Notes: generated by a model not told the origin, from the sequence alone. A stretch of 64,000 nucleotides of DNA from Gluconobacter albidus (GCF_002723915.1 NZ_BEWL01000010.1:1-64000), one strand, 5' to 3'. Positions 34,099 to 42,848 are shown, numbered from the stretch's first letter. Made by a program: numbers and translations.

Positions 34099-35566
34099 AA
34101 GCCGCTTCAACCTGTCCGACATTGGGCCGCGTCAGGAATTCCGGACGAAGCAGACCTGCGAGTACGTCCTGAGTCACCAGTTTTTCCTGAAGGACAAGCT
34201 CCGGAACGCTCCGGTTTTCAGCCAGAGCCCGGCGGGCAATCCGGGAACAGGTATCGTAGCCAAGAAGCGGAACCAGCGCGGTGACGATACCAATATTCCG
34301 TTCAAACAGAAACCGGCACTGCTCGGCGTCCGCTGCAATTCCGGAGACGCATTTTGTGGTCAGAAGACTAATAGCTGCCGTGAGTGTCTTCAGGGACGAA
34401 AAAAGACAGTATCCGATCATCGGCTCGAAAGGATTGAGCTGAAACTGTCCCCCATCAGCACACATGCTCAGCGTGACATCATAACCTGCAACGAGATAGG
34501 CCACCTGATTGACGGCTTCCGGGATGACCGGATTGACTTTGCCTGGCATGATCGAAGACCCTGCCTGCACGGACGGCAGGGTAATCTCTCCAATGCCCGC
34601 CCGCGGGCCGCTCGACAGCAGGCGCAGATCGCTTGAAATCTTGGACAGTTTGAGCGCCAGCCGCTTGAGCACGCCGGAGAACAGGACGAAAGCTCCGACA
34701 TCCGATGTCGCTTCAATCCTGTCAGCGGCTCCCGTTACGGCCAGACCAGTCAGTTTTCCAAGCTCCCGGATGACGGCGTCCGCATAACGGGGATCAGTGT
34801 TCAGGCCTGTCCCGATCGCCGTTCCGCCAAGATTGACCGTCAGAAAAGCTTCACACTGGCTGCGTATGTGACGGATTTCCGTTTCCATCGCATGCTGGAA
34901 TGCCCTGAACTCCTGTCCAAGCGTCATGGGTACCGCATCGCGCAACTGCGTGCGGCCGACTTTCAGAATGTCCGAGAATTCATCGGCTTTCTTTCCGAAA
35001 GCCCGGGCCAGTTCTTCCAGGGCCTCAAGCAGAGGCGCAGTTGCTGTAAGAAGCCCCAGGCGCAGTGCAGTTGGGTAAACATCATTTGTGGACTGCGCCA
35101 TGTTTACATGGTCGTTTGGATGCAGGATCTGGTAATCACCGGGCTTTTGGCCGGCCAGTTCCAGCGCGACATTGGCGATGACTTCGTTGACGTTCATGTT
35201 GGTGGATGTCCCTGCCCCACCCTGCATGACGTCCACAATAAAATGGTTGCAATAATCGTCACGGGTCAGCAGGGCCCTGCAGGCCGCCTCGATCAGACTG
35301 GCCCGATCTTCATCCAGATAGCCGAGCGCCCTGTTCGTCCGTGCGGCAGCCTGCTTGACCGTCACAAATGCCCGGATGAAATCGGAAAATGCTCCGACAG
35401 GCTCCCCGCTGATGGGAAAATTTTCTGCTGCGCGGCTGGTATGAACCCCCCACAAGGCATTCTTCGGGATACAAGCCTCTCCCAGCAGGTCTTTCTCGAC
35501 CCTGAAGCCATCCAGTGGCGGCATCATGTCTGCCGCAACGTCGGACCGGGATGCGGATGTCGTCAT
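34091..35566 (-). CDS. aspA: Aspartate ammonia-lyase
   Basis: A 491-residue member of the aspartase/fumarase superfamily. Signatures are GAGTSTNMNVNEVIAN, the HPNDHVNMAQSTNDVYPT region, KVGRTQLRDAVPMTLGQE and the flexible catalytic loop GSSIMPGKVNPVIPE. These features, in particular the loop, point to aspartase: aspartate to fumarate plus ammonia. Fumarase class II is the alternative but the N-terminal RVEKDLLGEACIP favours aspartase. It diverges from an aspartate aminotransferase gene with an inverted repeat between, and converges on the NAC-like regulator, forming an aspartate/nitrogen module. Confidence 0.88.
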   Translation of the reverse strand: MTTSASRSDVAADMMPPLDGFRVEKDLLGEACIPKNALWGVHTSRAAENFPISGEPVGAFSDFIRAFVTVKQAAARTNRALGYLDEDRASLIEAACRALLTRDDYCNHFIVDVMQGGAGTSTNMNVNEVIANVALELAGQKPGDYQILHPNDHVNMAQSTNDVYPTALRLGLLTATAPLLEALEELARAFGKKADEFSDILKVGRTQLRDAVPMTLGQEFRAFQHAMETEIRHIRSQCEAFLTVNLGGTAIGTGLNTDPRYADAVIRELGKLTGLAVTGAADRIEATSDVGAFVLFSGVLKRLALKLSKISSDLRLLSSGPRAGIGEITLPSVQAGSSIMPGKVNPVIPEAVNQVAYLVAGYDVTLSMCADGGQFQLNPFEPMIGYCLFSSLKTLTAAISLLTTKCVSGIAADAEQCRFLFERNIGIVTALVPLLGYDTCSRIARRALAENRSVPELVLQEKLVTQDVLAGLLRPEFLTRPNVGQVEAAFR

Positions 35567-35621
35567 TTCGGGTATCCAGAGCTGTGATGGACCCCGAGCC
35601 TATTATTGCGACTTCGATTCA

Positions 35622-35646
35622 ACCCCATATGATTGTGATATAGGGT
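35622..35646. promoter_or_regulatory. Inverted repeat containing a NAC-type ATA-N9-TAT
   Basis: ACCCCATAT-GATTGTG-ATATAGGGT is a 9-7-9 inverted repeat with one mismatch, in the gap between the divergent aspartase and aminotransferase genes. Inside it, ATA(35627-35629)-N9-TAT(35639-35641) fits the NAC consensus. Given the NAC-like gene 2 kb away it is a good operator candidate for both genes. Confidence 0.5.
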
Positions 35647-35740
35647 CAGACAATTTTCGGCAGTATCTCGACGCCTGCGAAACGATTTACGATACGTTCA
35701 TTCGCGTATGCGCTACCCTTATGCGGCAATGGAGACATCA

Positions 35741-36943
35741 ATGCCCGGTTTTGCTGATCGACTGAACGGAATTGGAGTCTCGGCCTCTGCCGCCATGACC
35801 GACAAGGCCCGCGAACTCAAGGCAGAAGGCCTCAAAATCGTCAGCCTGTCTTCCGGCGAACCCGATTTCCCGACCCCCGACCACGTCGTGGAGGCCGCCA
35901 TCGCGGCCGCTCGTGGGGGCGATACCAAATATCCGCCGCAGGATGGAAAACCCGCGCTCAAAAAGGCCGTTCAGGCCAAGTTCCTGCGCGAAAACCATCT
36001 CGATTACGCCCTTGACGAAATTCTCGTCGCCAATGGCGCCAAACAGATCATTTTCGACGCCCTGATGGCGACCTGTAACACAGGCGACGAGGTTGTTCTC
36101 GCCGCTCCATACTGGATCAGCTATTCGGATATCGCGCGTCTGTGTGGCGCCAGGCCTGTGCAGATCGACTGCCCGGCCGAAGACAATTTCCGCCTGTCTG
36201 CCAAAGCGCTGGATGCCGCCATTACACCCAACACCAAATGGCTGCTGCTGAACTTCCCCAACAATCCGACCGGCGCATGTTGCCCGCGCGAGGATATGGA
36301 AGAAATCGCGGCCGTCCTGCTGAAGCATCCTCATGTCTGGATCATGACGGATGATATTTACGAACACCTGATCTATGACGGGTTCGACTTCTGCACCATT
36401 GCCGAAGTCGAACCGCGCCTGAAAGAGCGTGTTCTGACGGTCAATGGCGTCTCCAAGGCCTATGCCATGACGGGCTGGCGCGTCGGCTATTGTGGCGGCC
36501 CACGGAACCTGATTGCCGCCATGAACAACATGCAGGGGCAGTCCACCAGCGGAATCAACACCATCGCGCAGGCCGCTGCCATTGCCGCTCTCGAAGGTCC
36601 GCAGGATTTTCTCAAGGAGCGTGCTGCCGAATACCAGTCCCGCCGCGATCTGGTCGTTGGTCTGCTAAATGCCATTCCGGGCGTCACGTGCCATACACCG
36701 CAGGGCGCATTCTACGTCTACCCTGAAATCGGCGCCTGCCTGGGCAAGACCACGCCCAAGGGACGTCATCTCGCCACGGATGCAGATTTCGTCATGGCTC
36801 TCCTGGAAGAACAGCAGGTTGCATCCGTTCAGGGGGGAGCTTACGGCATGAGTCCGTTCTTCCGTATTTCCTATGCAACCGACCGGGAAACCCTGAAGGA
36901 AGGCTGCCGACTTATCTCGGATTTTGTAAGCTCTTTAAGCTGA
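35741..36943 (+). CDS. Aspartate aminotransferase, class I/II PLP-dependent
   Basis: A 400-residue fold-type I aminotransferase of the alphaproteobacterial AspC/AatA type. Visible landmarks: LSSGEPDFPTPDHV near residue 40, FPNNPTGA (about 179), DDIYEHLIYD, the PLP-Lys in NGVSKAYAMTGWRVGY (about 233-248) and the substrate-Arg region FFRISYA near the C-terminus. It interconverts aspartate/2-oxoglutarate with oxaloacetate/glutamate. The start at 35741 has GGAG at 35731-35734; an ATG at 35729 lacks one. Paired divergently with aspartase. Confidence 0.88.
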   Translation: MPGFADRLNGIGVSASAAMTDKARELKAEGLKIVSLSSGEPDFPTPDHVVEAAIAAARGGDTKYPPQDGKPALKKAVQAKFLRENHLDYALDEILVANGAKQIIFDALMATCNTGDEVVLAAPYWISYSDIARLCGARPVQIDCPAEDNFRLSAKALDAAITPNTKWLLLNFPNNPTGACCPREDMEEIAAVLLKHPHVWIMTDDIYEHLIYDGFDFCTIAEVEPRLKERVLTVNGVSKAYAMTGWRVGYCGGPRNLIAAMNNMQGQSTSGINTIAQAAAIAALEGPQDFLKERAAEYQSRRDLVVGLLNAIPGVTCHTPQGAFYVYPEIGACLGKTTPKGRHLATDADFVMALLEEQQVASVQGGAYGMSPFFRISYATDRETLKEGCRLISDFVSSLS

Positions 36944-36947
36944 AAAA

Positions 36948-36979
36948 GACGGCGGGGAAGCAGCTGAAGCCTCCCCGTC
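36948..36979. terminator. Hairpin between convergent aminotransferase and BCCP-like genes
   Basis: GGGGAAGC (36954-36961) pairs with GCCTCCCC (36969-36976) around a seven-base loop with one mismatch; outer GAC/GTC bases extend the stem. A CCCTTT run follows on the plus strand and a TCTTTTTC run on the minus strand, so it can serve both genes. Confidence 0.6.
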
Positions 36980-36996
36980 CCTTTAAGGTATCGTGG

Positions 36997-37440
36997 CTAT
37001 CGGCTTGTTGGTTCAACCTGCACAACCGGAGCTCCATACCCCGTCAGCGCACCATCCTCCCCGGCGACGTCAACGATCGTCCCCGTCACCGGAACCAGAA
37101 CCGGGATCTGCAAGGCTCCGATCCGCATCTGCGCCACCACATCTCCCGGCTGCACCGATGTTCCGACTTTCGCCAGTTCCGTCAGGACCAGAGTGCCAAA
37201 ATATGGCGCACTGACTGCAATACGGCTCGAGAGATCCTCGACAGGCGTAACATTTTCTGCAACCTGCTTATCCGATTTCGCGACAGAGGACGTTACACGC
37301 ATAAAACAGCGTGCACCCTTGCCATCGGAAAGCTCGATTGTCTCCAGCCCGGCCTCGATCAGCAGATCCGCAATCCGTGCAAGATCCTCTGCAGACGGAA
37401 TGCCTTCAAACTCCGGAACCTGATTTTCTACGGCGTTCAT
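36997..37440 (-). CDS. BCCP-like biotinyl/lipoyl-domain protein lacking the biotinyl lysine
   Basis: A 147-residue protein with an N-terminal helical part and a C-terminal biotinyl/lipoyl fold (about residues 75-143: SAPYFGTLVLTELAKVGTSV through APVVQVEP). Where true carriers have E-A-M-K-x-x-N, this one reads VVAQMRIGALQIPV, with no lysine, so it cannot be biotinylated at the usual position. Its gene overlaps the biotin carboxylase gene upstream by ATGA, which in turn overlaps a normal BCCP gene, so it is probably a non-catalytic partner of that set or of PxpBC. It may be a structural subunit; the reading frame is intact. Confidence 0.75.
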   Translation of the reverse strand: MNAVENQVPEFEGIPSAEDLARIADLLIEAGLETIELSDGKGARCFMRVTSSVAKSDKQVAENVTPVEDLSSRIAVSAPYFGTLVLTELAKVGTSVQPGDVVAQMRIGALQIPVLVPVTGTIVDVAGEDGALTGYGAPVVQVEPTSR

Positions 37441-38804
37441 GAGGGCGACCTCTCTGCAAGCCAGCGTTCGAGATGGTGAATATCGACGCCTCCCTCCTGA
37501 AACTGCGGATCGGCCAGAAGTGCTTGATGAAGGGCAATATTGGTAGAAATTCCCTCAACCCGCATTTCAGCCAGCGCCACGCGCATCCGGGCAATCGCCT
37601 GTTCGCGTGTTGCGCCGTAGCTGATGATTTTCCCGATCAGAGAGTCATAGTAAGGCTGGACGGTATAGTTACTGACCACATGCGTATCCACGCGAATGCC
37701 TGGACCGCCAGGCAGGTCCCACCGTGTCACCGTTCCCGGAGACGGCATGAACGTTGCCGCATCTTCCGCATTCAGACGACATTCAATCGCATGACCCTGC
37801 ATCAGAATATCGTTCTGGCGCAGGTCAAGTGTTTCACCCTGTGCAATCCGAATCTGCTGGGCCACGATATCAATGCCGGTCGTTTCTTCCGTAATGGGAT
37901 GCTCGACCTGCACGCGTGTGTTCATCTCGATGAACGCGAAGATCCCGTCTTCATACAGGAACTCGAAGGTCCCTGCCCCGCGATAGCCAATCTGTCGGCA
38001 GGCCTGAACACAGCGTTCTCCGATCCCGGCGATGGTTTCGGGCGGGATTCCAGGTGCGGGGGCTTCTTCCAGAACTTTCTGATGACGCCGCTGCAAAGAG
38101 CAGTCCCTTGCGCCAAGCCAGAGAGCCGTCCCATGCGTATCACACAGGACCTGGATTTCGACATGGCGCGGCTTCTGCATGTATTTTTCAAGATACAGCG
38201 TTGGGTTGCCGAAGGCCTGCTGGGCCTCCTTGGCCGTCAGTGCTACGGCGTTCTCCAGCTCGTCTCCACCATGCACAACCCGCATGCCACGCCCCCCACC
38301 GCCGCCGGAGGCCTTGACGATCACGGGGAAACCGACTTCGAGCGCAATAGCCCGAACTTCTTCCGCAGAAGCCGGAAGTGGTCCGTCCGAACCCGGCACG
38401 CAGGGCACCCCTGCCTCCCGCATGGCCCGCTTGGCGGTAATCTTGTCTCCCATCATGCGGATGGAGTCTCCGGTCGGGCCGATGAATGTCAGACCCGCCG
38501 CTTCAACCGCATCTGCAAAATCCGCATTTTCCGAAAGGAACCCATATCCCGGATGGATGGCTCCTGCTCCCGTCACTTTCGCCGCCAGAAGCAGCCCGTC
38601 CCTGTCGAGGTAGCTTTTCGATGCGGCCGCAGGGCCGATGCACAGAGACACATCCGCTTCACGGACATGTCGGCTGTCTGCATCGGCTTCCGAATATACG
38701 GCCACAGTCTCCAGTCCCAGCTGACGGCAGGCGCGCTGGATCCGCAAGGCAATTTCCCCGCGATTGGCAATCAGAACTCTTTTGAAACGCTGCATTTCAT
38801 TCAT
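37437..38804 (-). CDS. Biotin carboxylase (AccC family)
   Basis: A 455-residue ATP-grasp biotin carboxylase. Motifs: VLIANRGEIALRI at the N-terminus, GYGFLSENADFADAV, the glycine-rich KASGGGGGRGMRVV, KPRHVEIQVLCDTHG, the EAPAPGIPPE loop and FIEMNTRVQVEHPITEE. It carboxylates the biotin of the BCCP encoded directly upstream (ATGA overlaps on both sides). Beside pxpABC such AccB/AccC paralogues are usual and probably serve the 5-oxoproline/amidolyase-type system rather than fatty acid synthesis; which of the two cannot be settled here, so no gene symbol is given. Confidence 0.88.
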   Translation of the reverse strand: MNEMQRFKRVLIANRGEIALRIQRACRQLGLETVAVYSEADADSRHVREADVSLCIGPAAASKSYLDRDGLLLAAKVTGAGAIHPGYGFLSENADFADAVEAAGLTFIGPTGDSIRMMGDKITAKRAMREAGVPCVPGSDGPLPASAEEVRAIALEVGFPVIVKASGGGGGRGMRVVHGGDELENAVALTAKEAQQAFGNPTLYLEKYMQKPRHVEIQVLCDTHGTALWLGARDCSLQRRHQKVLEEAPAPGIPPETIAGIGERCVQACRQIGYRGAGTFEFLYEDGIFAFIEMNTRVQVEHPITEETTGIDIVAQQIRIAQGETLDLRQNDILMQGHAIECRLNAEDAATFMPSPGTVTRWDLPGGPGIRVDTHVVSNYTVQPYYDSLIGKIISYGATREQAIARMRVALAEMRVEGISTNIALHQALLADPQFQEGGVDIHHLERWLAERSPS

Positions 38805-39241
38805 ACCAGACGGAACAGAGGCGTTCCCATATCGACTTCAGTGCCACCCGCCACCAGAACTGCTTCAATCGTTCCTGCAACACCCGCACGGACTGGATTG
38901 AAAACCTTCATGGCCTCCAGCAATCCGACCTGCTGCCCTGCTTCCACTTTCTGTCCGACAGCAACGTAAGGCGGCGCATCCGGTGAAGGCGCAAGGTGAA
39001 AGACGCCATAAGACGGCGCGGTAATGGTCTCCTGCGCATCTGAGGCGGATGTCATCACGGAGGGCTGAGGGACGGCTGGTACCGTTTCTGCTGGCTTTGC
39101 AGCAACAGAGACGACACCAGCCCCCTGGCCGTTGTGCGCTCTCGCAAGGCGGATCCTGCGGCCATTTTCCTCAATCTCAAGCTCCGCAATCGGAGCCTGA
39201 GCCATGAGATCGATCAGACGTCTGATCTGTGAGAGATCCAC
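38801..39241 (-). CDS. Biotin carboxyl carrier protein (AccB family)
   Basis: A 146-residue BCCP. The N-terminal helix MDLSQIRRLIDLMAQAPIAELEIEE-type region is followed by a Pro/Ala linker and a biotinyl domain with the biotin-attachment motif GLLEAMKVFNPV and the structural GVFHLAPSPDAPPYV thumb-like segment. It is first in the overlapping set BCCP - biotin carboxylase - BCCP-like, five bases after the SDR gene stop on the same strand. It carries carboxybiotin between the biotin carboxylase and a carboxyltransferase, possibly PxpC-like. Confidence 0.87.
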   Translation of the reverse strand: MDLSQIRRLIDLMAQAPIAELEIEENGRRIRLARAHNGQGAGVVSVAAKPAETVPAVPQPSVMTSASDAQETITAPSYGVFHLAPSPDAPPYVAVGQKVEAGQQVGLLEAMKVFNPVRAGVAGTIEAVLVAGGTEVDMGTPLFRLV

Positions 39242-39246
39242 TGATA

Positions 39247-40002
39247 TCAGCCCGGAGCAGAAGTTTTCTTTGCAAAGTTCAGACCACCCACGACTTGCAT
39301 CGTCGGCAGCACTTCCATGAAGCTGACATTCATGCGCTGCGGCGCCAGAACCGCAAAGGCCACGGAGTTGGCAATGTCTTCTGGCAGCAGAGAATCATAC
39401 TCGTCGAAGAAGCGCTTCTTCGCTTCGGCCATATCCCCGATCAGACGGCCGAAAACCTCGGTCTCCACCCGTGCGGGAGAGACTTCCGTCACCCGGATCT
39501 GACGGCCGAACAGATCGCACCGCAACTGCTGGGACAGCGAATGCACGCCGGCCTTCGTGGTATGATAGACCGTGTTGCCGCCTGCAAAGGCGTAGTGACC
39601 GGCAATCGAACTGATATTCACGATATGCCCGCGGTTGCGCTCAATCATTCCCGGCACCACCAGACGCGTCAGTTGCAGGACGGCACGCAGATTCACGTCC
39701 ACAAGCGCGTCGATGTCCTCAGGGGTCGTGCTTGTGATGTTCCCAGTCCGGGACTGACCCGCATTGTTGACCAGAACATCGATTTCCAGACTGGCGATGA
39801 GAGCCTTGAGCCCCGCCTGATCCGATACGCTGACGGCATGGGGGATGCATCCTGTTTCACTTGCCAGCGTTTCGAGGCGCTGCGCATCACGCGCCAGAGC
39901 ATGAACTTCAATGCCGCTCTCGCTCAGCCGCCGGACAATGGCAGCGCCGATGCCTGAAGAAGCACCTGTGACGAGGGCTGTGCGGTAAGGAGTATTGCTC
40001 AT
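39247..40002 (-). CDS. SDR-family oxidoreductase
   Basis: A 251-residue short-chain dehydrogenase: VTGASSGIGAAIV at the N-terminus, NNAGQS, catalytic Ser in NISSIAGHYA, YHTTKAGVHSL with Tyr/Lys, and SPARVETEVFG. It resembles YdfG-type NADP-dependent hydroxy-acid dehydrogenases. The start is uncertain: 40002 (MSNTPYRTALVTG) places the Rossmann motif at the usual distance, 40017 is an alternative; neither has a good ribosome-binding site. It leads the minus-strand unit with the BCCP and biotin carboxylase genes and diverges from pxpB. Confidence 0.82.
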   Translation of the reverse strand: MSNTPYRTALVTGASSGIGAAIVRRLSESGIEVHALARDAQRLETLASETGCIPHAVSVSDQAGLKALIASLEIDVLVNNAGQSRTGNITSTTPEDIDALVDVNLRAVLQLTRLVVPGMIERNRGHIVNISSIAGHYAFAGGNTVYHTTKAGVHSLSQQLRCDLFGRQIRVTEVSPARVETEVFGRLIGDMAEAKKRFFDEYDSLLPEDIANSVAFAVLAPQRMNVSFMEVLPTMQVVGGLNFAKKTSAPG

Positions 40003-40316
40003 GCGAAGAAAACCCATTGCTGGAAGATGAAAAAAGACTGCCATCAGCTTCATCCGCAAGACGGAGCATCAGACCGGAATGTCGGCCTGACGCTAATGGA
40101 GTTAGTGTACAAACACCAAGAGCCGTTCGTTCTTGCCCCATAACATTATCCGATGGAACTCGTACTCCTTTACTCAACCATAAGATTATCCGATGACCTC
40201 AAACGCCGAATTCCTCTGGTCATCATTCCCGTGCCAGTCATATCGTTTCGATGCCGCCTCAAAAACGGCCTTTGAGACAATGAGACGGATCCGTCACAGC
40301 CCGGGAACTGCATGTT
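40003..40316. promoter_or_regulatory. Divergent promoter region with a 17-bp direct repeat
   Basis: The 314-base gap between the SDR/BCCP unit and pxpB contains CATAACATTATCCGATG at 40139-40155 and CATAAGATTATCCGATG at 40179-40195: 17 bases with one mismatch and start-to-start spacing of exactly 40, close to four helical turns. Each copy includes the partly symmetric ATAA-N2-TTAT. This is the best candidate in the window for a two-site cooperative operator, presumably controlling both divergent units. No RNA gene was seen in the gap. Confidence 0.6.
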
Positions 40317-41012
40317 TTGACCGCAGACACGCTTCTCACATCTGACCGGCATCACGCCAGCAGCGCGCCAGTCATCAGCATGATGGGCACGCGCGCCATA
40401 CTGTTCGAAGCACCTGGCGCCTTTACCATGGAGCAACAGCAGCGGATCTGGGCGCTCATTGAGTACGCCGAAAACCGTCCTGACATTCAGGAACTCGTTC
40501 CCGGCGTCACCAACCTGCTTCTGATCTTCACCCACGCCCCGGAATATCCGGAACAGATTGCTGACTGGCTCCGTAACGCCTGGGAGAGCCTTCCACCCCG
40601 CCAGATCGCCGGACGTCTCTTTGAAGTGAATGTTCGCTATGGTGGCGCACTGGGGGAGGATCTGGCCGCGGTCTCCGCTCATACCGGGCTGTCTCCCGAA
40701 GAGGTTATCCGGCTGCATCATGAAGGCGAATATACCGTATGCGCGGTCGGAAGCGCGCCCGGGTTCGGCTACCTTCATGGCCTGAATCCGCGTATCGCAA
40801 CGCCGCGAAAATCCATTCCCTCTCTCAACATGCCCGCAGGAACCGTAACGATCGGAGGGATGCAGGCAGGGATTTCCGCACTGACTGGCCCCAATGGCTG
40901 GAATTCGATCGGTTATACCGAAATCTGTCTTTTTGACCCGTATCGCTGCTCTCCTTCCCTGTTCGCCATAGGCGATCGCATCCGTTTTTGCCCGGAGAGC
41001 ATTGAGCTGTGA
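40317..41012 (+). CDS. pxpB: 5-Oxoprolinase subunit PxpB (KipI family)
   Basis: A 231-residue carboxyltransferase-domain subunit 1. Typical motifs: VNVRYGGALGEDL (about residues 102-114), VGSAPGFGYLHGL, ATPRKSIP and GTVTIGGMQAGI. PxpB with PxpA and PxpC performs ATP-dependent opening of 5-oxoproline to glutamate. The TTG at 40317 is chosen because GGGAA lies nine bases upstream; in-frame ATGs at 40380 and 40383 lack one but sit closer to the conserved domain. Overlaps pxpC at its end. Confidence 0.87.
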   Translation: MTADTLLTSDRHHASSAPVISMMGTRAILFEAPGAFTMEQQQRIWALIEYAENRPDIQELVPGVTNLLLIFTHAPEYPEQIADWLRNAWESLPPRQIAGRLFEVNVRYGGALGEDLAAVSAHTGLSPEEVIRLHHEGEYTVCAVGSAPGFGYLHGLNPRIATPRKSIPSLNMPAGTVTIGGMQAGISALTGPNGWNSIGYTEICLFDPYRCSPSLFAIGDRIRFCPESIEL

Positions 41013-42013
41013 TCACGATCCTCGAAACCGCACCGCTCAACACCATTCAGGATCAGGGACGTCCGGGCTATCGTAATCTCGGGGTTGGAAGCTCGGGCGT
41101 CATGGATCCGCTTGCCCTGAAAATTGGCAATATTCTTCTGGGAAACGCGTTAGAGGCAGCCTGCATCGAGCTTCAGACCTATCCTTTCGTAATCCGGTTC
41201 GACACCCCAAGCAGCTTCGCCGTCACGGGGATTGACGCACCTCTAACACTGGACGACAGGCCTGTTCTTGCGTGGTCTGTGGAAACCGCGGCTCCCGGAC
41301 AGGTGCTGCGGGTGGGCATCCCCAGAACAGGTGCCCGGGCATATATCTGTGTGGAAGGCGGCATCGACGTTCCTGTAGTGCTGGGTTCACGCAGCACCCA
41401 ACTTCGAGGCGGTTTCGGCGGAATGGATGGACGCTTTCTCGAGGCCGGTGATGAGCTTGCCACGAAACCCGTGTCGGCTTCGCTCTCAGGTTATGGCGCG
41501 GTTCCACCAGCGCGCGTTCTTGAAAATCAGTCTGGCGACGGGAAAACCGTTCTGCTGCGCGCGGTGCCCGGAACGGATTATGCGCGTTTTACACCTGAGT
41601 CCCGGGAGCATTTCTGGGATCAGGGCTGGCGCATCACGCCCCAGAGCAATCGCGTAGGATATCGCCTGAACGGCACCCCACTTACCCTGCTCGAACGGAT
41701 CGAGCTGCGATCATACGGCATTATTCCGGGCATCGTACAGGTTCCTCCGGCGGGTGAGCCTATCGTCCAGCTCGCAGATGCGAATACCGCTGGGGGTTAC
41801 CCTCGCATCGCAACCGTGATCGAGGCCGATCTGTGGCGTCTGGCCCAGGCGCGGATTGGAACATCTATCCGCTTTGTCGAATGCAGCCATAAGACAGGCA
41901 TCGTGGCCCAGCAGCCAATCGACAGTTACCTTGATGATCTCCGCCTGATGGTCGCCCATTACCGCGCCTCCTGTCAGTCACGAAATGGCACAAACTCCCG
42001 AGGCACAGCATGA
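41009..42013 (+). CDS. pxpC: 5-Oxoprolinase subunit PxpC (KipA family)
   Basis: A 334-residue biotin-dependent carboxyltransferase-like subunit. Family marks are NTIQDQGRPGYRNLGVGSSG at the N-terminus, MDPLALKIGN, VLGSRSTQLRGGFGG (about 130) and SNRVGYRLNG. The start is GTG at 41009 overlapping the pxpB stop. Forms the ATP-dependent 5-oxoprolinase with PxpA and PxpB. Similar to the carboxyltransferase part of urea amidolyase, which explains why biotin carboxylase/BCCP genes are frequent neighbours. Confidence 0.88.
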   Translation: MITILETAPLNTIQDQGRPGYRNLGVGSSGVMDPLALKIGNILLGNALEAACIELQTYPFVIRFDTPSSFAVTGIDAPLTLDDRPVLAWSVETAAPGQVLRVGIPRTGARAYICVEGGIDVPVVLGSRSTQLRGGFGGMDGRFLEAGDELATKPVSASLSGYGAVPPARVLENQSGDGKTVLLRAVPGTDYARFTPESREHFWDQGWRITPQSNRVGYRLNGTPLTLLERIELRSYGIIPGIVQVPPAGEPIVQLADANTAGGYPRIATVIEADLWRLAQARIGTSIRFVECSHKTGIVAQQPIDSYLDDLRLMVAHYRASCQSRNGTNSRGTA

Positions 42014-42777
42014 AGATCGACCTAAATTCCGACATGGGCGAAGGCTTTGGCCGCTGGCGTATCGCTGATGATGACGGGCTGATGGACGTTATCTCGTCAG
42101 CCAATATCGCCTGTGGCTTTCATGCCGGTGACTACGCCATCATGAACCGCACCGTTCAGCGCGCGAAAACAAAAGGTGTCGGAATTGGTGCACATCCGGG
42201 ATTGCCGGATCTGATGGGTTTCGGGCGCCGTTCCATGTCCATTTCGGATGCGGATATGGAGGCCATGATGGTTTACCAGATCGGTGCGCTGCAGGCCGTG
42301 GCAGCCTTGCATGGACATCGCGTCACGCATGTCAGCTATCACGCCGCCTTCGGAAATATGGCCAATGCCGATGCTAATCTGGCGTTGAGGCTTGCCCGCG
42401 CCATCGCCGCGCTGGATCGTGAACTGACGGTCTTCTGTATGCCCGGACAGCTGACGGAGCGTGCAGCCGAGACGGCAGGGCTTCGTGTTCAGACCCTGTT
42501 TCTTGCAGACCGGGCCTATACAAGCCTTGGAACGCTTGTTCCGCGCGACCAGCCGGGCGCCGTCATCCACGATCTGGCTGCCATCAGAGCGCGTGTCAGG
42601 CAGTTTCTTGAAGACGGGTCTGTCACGACCTCTGTGGGATCGCGGCTTCAGGTCAAGGCACAGTCCATTCTGGTGCATAGCGATACGCCGGGATCACTGG
42701 AACTGGCAAAAGCCATCCGCTCAGAAATTGAAGCTGTCGGGGCAGTCCTGACACCGGCGTTCCGGCTTCACGACTGA
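42010..42777 (+). CDS. pxpA: 5-Oxoprolinase subunit PxpA (LamB/YcsF family)
   Basis: A 255-residue LamB/YcsF-family protein. It begins MKIDLNSDMGEGFGRW and contains SSANIACGFHAGDY, GIGAHPGLPDLMGFGRR and VSYHAAFGNM, all diagnostic. It is the 5-oxoprolinase subunit that completes PxpABC. Start overlaps the pxpC stop (ATGA). Order pxpB-pxpC-pxpA is common. Product glutamate links this unit with the aspartate/glutamate module on the left and with the predicted ergothioneine operon on the right. Confidence 0.9.
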   Translation: MKIDLNSDMGEGFGRWRIADDDGLMDVISSANIACGFHAGDYAIMNRTVQRAKTKGVGIGAHPGLPDLMGFGRRSMSISDADMEAMMVYQIGALQAVAALHGHRVTHVSYHAAFGNMANADANLALRLARAIAALDRELTVFCMPGQLTERAAETAGLRVQTLFLADRAYTSLGTLVPRDQPGAVIHDLAAIRARVRQFLEDGSVTTSVGSRLQVKAQSILVHSDTPGSLELAKAIRSEIEAVGAVLTPAFRLHD

Positions 42778-42848
42778 CAATCATAATGCCCCTGACCAGT
42801 CCTTCAGACACTGCTGCGTCAGTATCGTGCATCGAGGTATGAGTTAAA

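Noticed and set aside
37473-38969. A 498-codon open frame antisense to the biotin carboxylase
   Set aside because: The opposite strand encodes an unmistakable biotin carboxylase; long antisense frames are common in GC-rich coding DNA.
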